Shown here one piece after another: positions 58,845 to 64,000 of a stretch of 64,000 nt of DNA. The number at the start of each line of letters is the position of its first letter. Position 1 is the first letter of the stretch. Source of the stretch: Streptococcus sp. SK643 (lineage in GTDB: Bacteria; Bacillota; Bacilli; Lactobacillales; Streptococcaceae); NCBI RefSeq assembly GCF_000259505.1, contig NZ_AJMM01000008.1, positions 186,001 through 250,000 on the forward strand. Direction: 5' to 3'. The position numbers and the translations under genes were made by a program. Under the pieces are notes generated by a model. It was not told the DNA's origin and searched no databases. It saw only the letters and a list, made by a program, of their open reading frames with translations.

Positions 58845-58921
58845 GTAAAATTTTAATAAATATGCACCTAAATCCTATATTTATGGTAAAATAGAATCAT
58901 CATTTTATTTGGAGAAAGAAT

Positions 58922-60337
58922 ATGAATATATTTAGAACTAAGAATGTTAGTTTAGATAAAACTGAAATGCATCGACATTTGAAGTTATGGGATTTAATCC
59001 TACTTGGAATTGGTGCTATGGTTGGAACAGGTGTGTTCACGATTACTGGAACTGCAGCAGCTACACTAGCTGGACCATCTCTAGTTATTTCAATCGTTAT
59101 CTCAGCTTTGTGTGTTGCCTTATCTGCTTTATTTTTTGCAGAATTTGCTTCTCGTATTCCTGCAACAGGTGGTGCCTATAGCTATCTTTATGCTATTTTA
59201 GGGGAGTTCCCTGCTTGGTTAGCTGGTTGGTTAACAATGATGGAATTTATGACCGCTATTTCTGGTGTTGCATCAGGTTGGGCAGCCTACTTTAAAGGAT
59301 TGTTACTCCAATATGGAATTTCTTTGCCTAAAGCTTTAAATGGAACTTTCAATCCACAAGATGGCACCTTTGTTGACCTTTTACCAATCCTAGTTTTATT
59401 ATTTGTAACTTTATTAGTTTTATTAAATGCTAAAGCTGTTTTACGTTTTAATTCGCTTCTAGTCATTTTGAAATTTTCTGCTTTAGCACTATTTGTTTTA
59501 GTGGGAATTTGGCACATCAAACTTGATAATTGGTCTGACTTTGCCCCATATGGATTTGGTCAAATTTATGGTGCTAGTACTGGTATTATGGCTGGTGCCT
59601 CCTTGATGTTCTTTGGATTTTTAGGTTTTGAATCAATTTCTATGGCTGTAGATGAGGTGAAAAACCCTCAAAAAAATATTCCTAGAGGAATTGTACTTTC
59701 TCTATCTATTGTAACCATTTTATATGCTCTCGTGACTTTAGTTTTAACAGGTATTGTTCATTATAGTCAATTAAATGTTAATGATGCTGTTGCCTTCTCT
59801 TTACGTAGTATTGGAATAAGTTGGGCGGCTAACTATGTTTCATTAGTTGCTATTTTAACACTGATTACAGTATGTATTTCTATGACCTACGCTCTATCTC
59901 GTATGATTTATAGTTTAGCACGTGATGGCTTACTACCAGGAACATTTAAGAAATTAACGAAAACAAGTAAAATTCCAAAAAATGCAACAATCTTAACAGG
60001 ATTAGCATCAGCCATAGCAGCGGGTATTTTTCCACTTGCAAGTATCGCTTCCTTCTTAAATATTTGTACATTAGCTTATTTAATGATGTTAGCTTATGGT
60101 CTGATAAAATTACGTAGAGGAAAAGGATTACCTGCTAAGGGTGAATTTAAAACTCCCTTTGTTCCGTTATTACCAATTCTCTCAATTGTTGTCTGTTTAT
60201 CATTTATGTTACAGTATAATGCGGAAACATGGTTTGCTTTCCTAGTAGCTCTTTTAATTGGATCTTTCATTTATTTTAGTTATGGCTATAAACATTCAAG
60301 TATAGAAGTGATGGATACTTCTAATAATAATGGATAA
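58922..60337 (+). CDS. APC-family amino acid permease (cationic type)
   Basis: The 471-aa protein has twelve or so membrane segments and the APC substrate-site motif GIGAMVGTGVFTITG in helix 1, with FFGFLGFESISMAVDEVKNP in helix 6. The layout matches the YfnA/CAT subfamily, which imports basic or neutral amino acids by proton symport. The substrate is not certain. TGG-TAAAAT (58884-58892) is its probable extended -10 promoter, and TTTGGAGAAAG precedes the ATG. Confidence 0.9.
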   Translation: MNIFRTKNVSLDKTEMHRHLKLWDLILLGIGAMVGTGVFTITGTAAATLAGPSLVISIVISALCVALSALFFAEFASRIPATGGAYSYLYAILGEFPAWLAGWLTMMEFMTAISGVASGWAAYFKGLLLQYGISLPKALNGTFNPQDGTFVDLLPILVLLFVTLLVLLNAKAVLRFNSLLVILKFSALALFVLVGIWHIKLDNWSDFAPYGFGQIYGASTGIMAGASLMFFGFLGFESISMAVDEVKNPQKNIPRGIVLSLSIVTILYALVTLVLTGIVHYSQLNVNDAVAFSLRSIGISWAANYVSLVAILTLITVCISMTYALSRMIYSLARDGLLPGTFKKLTKTSKIPKNATILTGLASAIAAGIFPLASIASFLNICTLAYLMMLAYGLIKLRRGKGLPAKGEFKTPFVPLLPILSIVVCLSFMLQYNAETWFAFLVALLIGSFIYFSYGYKHSSIEVMDTSNNNG

Positions 60338-60344
60338 AAATTAA

Positions 60345-60393
60345 AAAAGACTTAGAAAGATGTAATGATTGTCTATCTAGGTCTTTTGATTTT
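60345..60393. terminator. Terminator after the APC permease
   Basis: AAAAGACTTAGA pairs with TCTAGGTCTTTT (one G-T) across a 19-base loop, ending in T-rich sequence. Confidence 0.75.
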
Positions 60394-60478
60394 GTAGAAG
60401 TAAATAAAGGTAAATATTAATTAACGTAATGAAGAAAAGAGATATTAAAGAACTTTTAGAAGTTTTGATGAGATTGAA

Positions 60479-61333
60479 TCAACCTTCTTCCTTTTCAAAA
60501 GTAAAACCTTCACCAAGAATTTCGTGTGCTTCAGCAATCGTGATAAAGGCTTGTGGGTCTATACGATGAATCATTTCTTTCATTTTGACAATTTCGTTTC
60601 TTCCCACTATACAATAAATGATTTTCAAATCTTCTTCACTGTAATAACCTTGGCCATGAATAAAAGTGACTCCTCTACCAAGATCATCGTTGATTTGTTT
60701 GGCAAGTTCATCAGGAAGCTTGGTAATTATGATAAAAGCTTTTCCAGCATATCCACCTTCCCCTATTAAATCAATTACGCGTGAAACGATAAAGGTAAAG
60801 AGGAGAGTGTAGGTAACTAAGCGCAAATCTTTAAAGATAAGGAGAATCAGCATGAGAATACAGAAATCTAGAATGAAAAGGAGTTTTCCCATAGAAACAT
60901 GGGTATACTTATTTAGAATACGTGCAAGAATATCAGTGCCACCTGTTGTACCTCCAGCATTGAAAATAATTCCTAAACCAATTCCCATTAAAATACCTGC
61001 AATAAGGGAAGTTATGAGCAAATCGCCTTGAAGATCAATCTGAAGAGGAAATCTTTCAAATAAAGCTAACCAAGCAGATAAAGCTATCGTACCTAAGATA
61101 CTTGAGTACAGGTATCTTGCACCAAATATCTTCCAAGCGACAATAAAAAGTGGAATATTGATGAGGAGATTCATAAGGGAAACGGGTATTTGAAAAAGAT
61201 AAAAAGTTATAAGGGTTATCCCAGTAGCTCCTCCTTCAAATAGATGATTGGGGACAACAAAATAGGTAAGACCAAAGGCATAAATAGCAGCTCCTAATAA
61301 AATTGTTAGAATGGGAGTAATTTTTTTAATCAT
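60479..61333 (-). CDS. YitT-family membrane protein
   Basis: The 284-aa protein has five or six N-terminal membrane segments (the YitT/DUF161 domain, GGATGITLITF, NAGGTTGGTDILARI) and a C-terminal soluble DUF2179 domain (GVTFIHGQGYYSEEDLKIIYC, cut). The function is unknown in general. ATG 61333 follows AGAGG at 6 bases; the in-frame TTG at 61339 abuts that site. It is convergent with the APC permease gene and divergent from the DegV gene. Confidence 0.85.
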   Translation of the reverse strand: MIKKITPILTILLGAAIYAFGLTYFVVPNHLFEGGATGITLITFYLFQIPVSLMNLLINIPLFIVAWKIFGARYLYSSILGTIALSAWLALFERFPLQIDLQGDLLITSLIAGILMGIGLGIIFNAGGTTGGTDILARILNKYTHVSMGKLLFILDFCILMLILLIFKDLRLVTYTLLFTFIVSRVIDLIGEGGYAGKAFIIITKLPDELAKQINDDLGRGVTFIHGQGYYSEEDLKIIYCIVGRNEIVKMKEMIHRIDPQAFITIAEAHEILGEGFTFEKEEG

Positions 61334-61417
61334 AGGCAACCTCTTTTCTTATAAGTTGATTATATCAAATTTTTTGGAAAATTTTCAGTGACCTCATTAG
61401 GTTTTTCAAACTTTTTT

Positions 61418-61426
61418 TGATATAAT
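61418..61426 (+). promoter_or_regulatory. degV promoter, extended -10
   Basis: TGA-TATAAT lies 48 bases before the start codon. Confidence 0.55.
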
Positions 61427-61474
61427 AAAAATTAGGAAAACCAATCTGAATCATAAAATAGAAAGATTGAAACT

Positions 61475-62314
61475 ATGACAAAAATTAAAATTGTAACAGA
61501 TTCTTCAGTTACTATTGAAACAGAACTAGTAAATCAATTGGGAATCACAGTTGTTCCTCTATCTGTAATGATTGATAATGTTGTTTATTCTGATGCTGAT
61601 TTGAAAGAGGAAGGTACTTTTCTTCACTTGATGCAGGAAAGTAAAAATCTTCCAAAGACTAGTCAACCACCCGTCGGAGTATTTGCTGAAATATTCGAAG
61701 ATCTCTCCAAGGATGGAAGTAAGATTTTAGCTATTCATATGTCGCATGCACTTTCTGGAACTGTTGAAGCAGCTCGTCAAGGTGCTAGTTTGTCAACAGC
61801 AGATGTGACCGTTATTGATAGTTCATTTACAGACCAGGCTTTGAAGTTTCAAGTTGTTGAAGCAGCAAGGTTAGCACAAGAAGGAAAAGACATAGATGAA
61901 ATCTTGTCACAAGTAGAAGAAATCAAAAATAATACAGAACTATATATTGGTGTCTCTACTTTAGAAAACCTTGTTAAGGGTGGACGTATTGGACGAGTAA
62001 CAGGTTTACTCAGTTCTTTACTAAACATTCGTGTTGTTATGCAAATGAAGAATGATGAATTACAACCAATTGTCAAAGGGCGTGGTGCTAAAACTTTTAA
62101 GAAGTGGTTAGATGAATTTACTTCATCCCTAGCTGGACGTTCTGTAACCGAAATTGGTATATCCTATTCAGGTAACTCTGAATGGGCAAAAGAGATGAAA
62201 GAAAGCTTACAAGCTTATGTTGAAAAGCCTATTTCAGTTTTAGAAACTGGATCAATTATTCAGACCCATACTGGTGAAAATGCTTGGGCTATATTGGTTC
62301 GTTATCATTCCTAA
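61475..62314 (+). CDS. DegV family fatty-acid-binding protein (FakB-like)
   Basis: The 279-aa protein has the DegV fold: [19 protein letters not shown] at the start, the ligand-site TSQPPVGVF and [15 protein letters not shown], and [16 protein letters not shown]. Family members bind a fatty acid and present it to the kinase FakA for phosphorylation and membrane incorporation. Several paralogues exist per genome, so its fatty-acid preference is unknown. It lies just before hup, as I recall for pneumococcus. Confidence 0.88.
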   Translation: MTKIKIVTDSSVTIETELVNQLGITVVPLSVMIDNVVYSDADLKEEGTFLHLMQESKNLPKTSQPPVGVFAEIFEDLSKDGSKILAIHMSHALSGTVEAARQGASLSTADVTVIDSSFTDQALKFQVVEAARLAQEGKDIDEILSQVEEIKNNTELYIGVSTLENLVKGGRIGRVTGLLSSLLNIRVVMQMKNDELQPIVKGRGAKTFKKWLDEFTSSLAGRSVTEIGISYSGNSEWAKEMKESLQAYVEKPISVLETGSIIQTHTGENAWAILVRYHS

Positions 62315-62351
62315 AAAACTAAAGAAAATAGGAAGTTTTAGTGTTTTTAAC

Positions 62352-62380
62352 TTGACCTAAAGCGGATTTTAGGATATGAT
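62352..62380 (+). promoter_or_regulatory. hup promoter
   Basis: TTGACC (62352-62357), 17 bases, TATGAT (62375-62380), a strong match 41 bases before the ATG. Confidence 0.75.
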
Positions 62381-62421
62381 TATATTTGTTAATTATAAAT
62401 TATTTTGGAGGAATCATTAAC

Positions 62422-62697
62422 ATGGCAAACAAACAAGATTTGATCGCTAAAGTAGCAGAAGCTACAGAATTAACTAAGAAAGATTCAGCAGCAGCAGTTG
62501 AAGCTGTATTAGTAGCAGTAACTGAATACCTTGCAGCTGGTGAAAAAGTTCAATTGATTGGTTTTGGTAACTTTGAAGTTCGTGAACGTGCTGCTCGTAA
62601 AGGTCGCAATCCAAAAACTGGTAAAGAAATCAAAATCAAAGCTTCTAAAGTTCCAGCATTCAAAGCTGGTAAAGCTCTTAAAGACGCTGTTAAATAA
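62422..62697 (+). CDS. hup: DNA-binding protein HU
   Basis: HU bends and compacts DNA and is the main nucleoid protein of streptococci. The 91-aa protein begins [19 protein letters not shown] and has the DNA-arm signature [21 protein letters not shown] 62422 follows GGAGGAATC; the in-frame ATG at 62386 is upstream of this site. It has its own strong promoter and terminator, consistent with heavy expression. Confidence 0.97.
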   Translation: MANKQDLIAKVAEATELTKKDSAAAVEAVLVAVTEYLAAGEKVQLIGFGNFEVRERAARKGRNPKTGKEIKIKASKVPAFKAGKALKDAVK

Positions 62698-62705
62698 TAT
62701 CATTC

Positions 62706-62754
62706 AAAAAATCCTATTGTATCAAGCTTTCTAGCTTGGTTAATAGGATTTTTT
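62706..62754 (+). terminator. hup terminator, two-tier hairpin
   Basis: AAAAATCCTATT pairs with AATAGGATTTTT and an inner CAAGC / GCTTG stem caps it. Confidence 0.9.
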
Positions 62755-62778
62755 AGTTTGATAGTCGAAAAAAATGAC

Positions 62779-62811
62779 AAAAAAGCTCCCTATGAAAGAG
62801 AGCTTTTTATT
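62779..62811 (-). terminator. ldh terminator
   Basis: On the minus strand AAAAAGCTC pairs with GAGCTTTTT around an 11-base loop and runs into T residues. Confidence 0.88.
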
Positions 62812-62812
62812 A

Positions 62813-63879
<1,067 letters not shown>

Positions 63880-63902
63880 GGATTATTCCTGTTTGTCTAT
63901 GA

Positions 63903-63916
63903 TGTAAACGTTTTAG
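63903..63916. promoter_or_regulatory. cre-like site upstream of ldh
   Basis: TGTAAACGTTTTAG matches TGWAANCGNTWNCA at 12 of 14 positions. It lies 24 bases upstream of the ldh -35, the position expected for CcpA activation. Confidence 0.4.
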
Positions 63917-63949
63917 TGGTTTTAGATGAGTGAAATAAGGGGCAGTTTA

Positions 63950-63958
63950 TGGTATAAT
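63950..63958 (+). promoter_or_regulatory. Promoter of the divergent gene at the window end
   Basis: TGG-TATAAT, 37 bases before the last ATG of the window. Confidence 0.6.
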
Positions 63959-63995
63959 ATATCTAGTTACTAATAGTGAAATGAGGCATTTATTA

Positions 63996-64000
63996 ATGCA
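63996..64000 (+). CDS. gyrA: Start of a divergent gene, probably gyrA (only first codons in window)
   Basis: Only ATG and CA are present, after a GAGG ribosome site. Streptococcal GyrA begins MQ, and gyrA lies divergent from ldh in the pneumococcal genome as I recall. The assignment is therefore from position and not from protein sequence. Confidence 0.45.

Overview
The window is chromosomal DNA of a low-GC Gram-positive bacterium, almost certainly a Streptococcus of the mitis group (relatives of S. pneumoniae, S. mitis, S. oralis). The evidence is the streptococcal atp gene order (c, a, b, delta, alpha, gamma, beta, epsilon), near-identity of Ppc, DnaG, DnaE, CppA and TrpX to pneumococcal proteins as I remember them, a ComX (CIN) box before coiA, extended -10 promoters (TGn-TATAAT) before most transcription units, and sortase-type surface anchoring. 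No rRNA, tRNA, prophage, complete insertion sequence or CRISPR array was found.

Layout. 1-2390: end of an esterase, an ATP-grasp protein and an aquaporin. 2435-5083: cppA, a beta-lactamase-fold hydrolase and a DMT transporter in overlapping frames. 5090-7565: a GntR-family repressor divergent from guaA. 7566-10508: accessory insert with an AT-rich stretch and an LPXTG surface protein. 10570-12022: a U32 protein probably involved in tRNA hydroxylation. 12148-18575: the complete F1Fo ATPase operon. 18576-21767: a lactonase-family beta-propeller and an orphan peptide-binding lipoprotein. 21821-24332: an AI-2E family exporter and a TPR protein. 24350-28904: competence gene coiA, pepF, an O-methyltransferase and prsA. 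28959-33016: ftsW and ppc. 33046-36099: a T-box controlled tryptophan ABC transporter (trpXYZ) preceded by a candidate 11-codon leader peptide. 36123-39470: dnaG, rpoD and an Fe-S assembly factor. 39504-42347: two glycolipid glycosyltransferases, a PspC protein and a DUF4044 micro-protein. 42365-43887: obgE and a 51-aa conserved protein. 43889-53285: argR, a decayed second copy of the pepX 3' end, pepX, dnaE, pfkA and pyk. 53355-57430: murA, a GNAT, a CBS/HotDog regulator and map. 57454-60393: ccdA, a thioredoxin lipoprotein and an APC permease. 60479-62754: YitT, DegV/FakB and HU. 62779-64000: ldh and, divergently, the first codons of a gene that is probably gyrA.

The content is mostly housekeeping: energy (ATPase, Pfk, Pyk, Ldh, Ppc), replication and transcription (DnaG, DnaE, RpoD, HU, probable GyrA), cell envelope (FtsW, MurA, CpoA and its glucolipid synthase, PrsA) and peptide or amino-acid supply (PepX, PepF, peptide-binding protein, TrpXYZ, APC permease, ArgR). 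The least ordinary parts are the T-box and leader-peptide region before trpX, the pepX tail duplication with an in-frame stop, the LPXTG gene with a KVExP pentapeptide array, a probably leaderless cpoA mRNA, and several junctions that do not match the pneumococcal gene order I remember.
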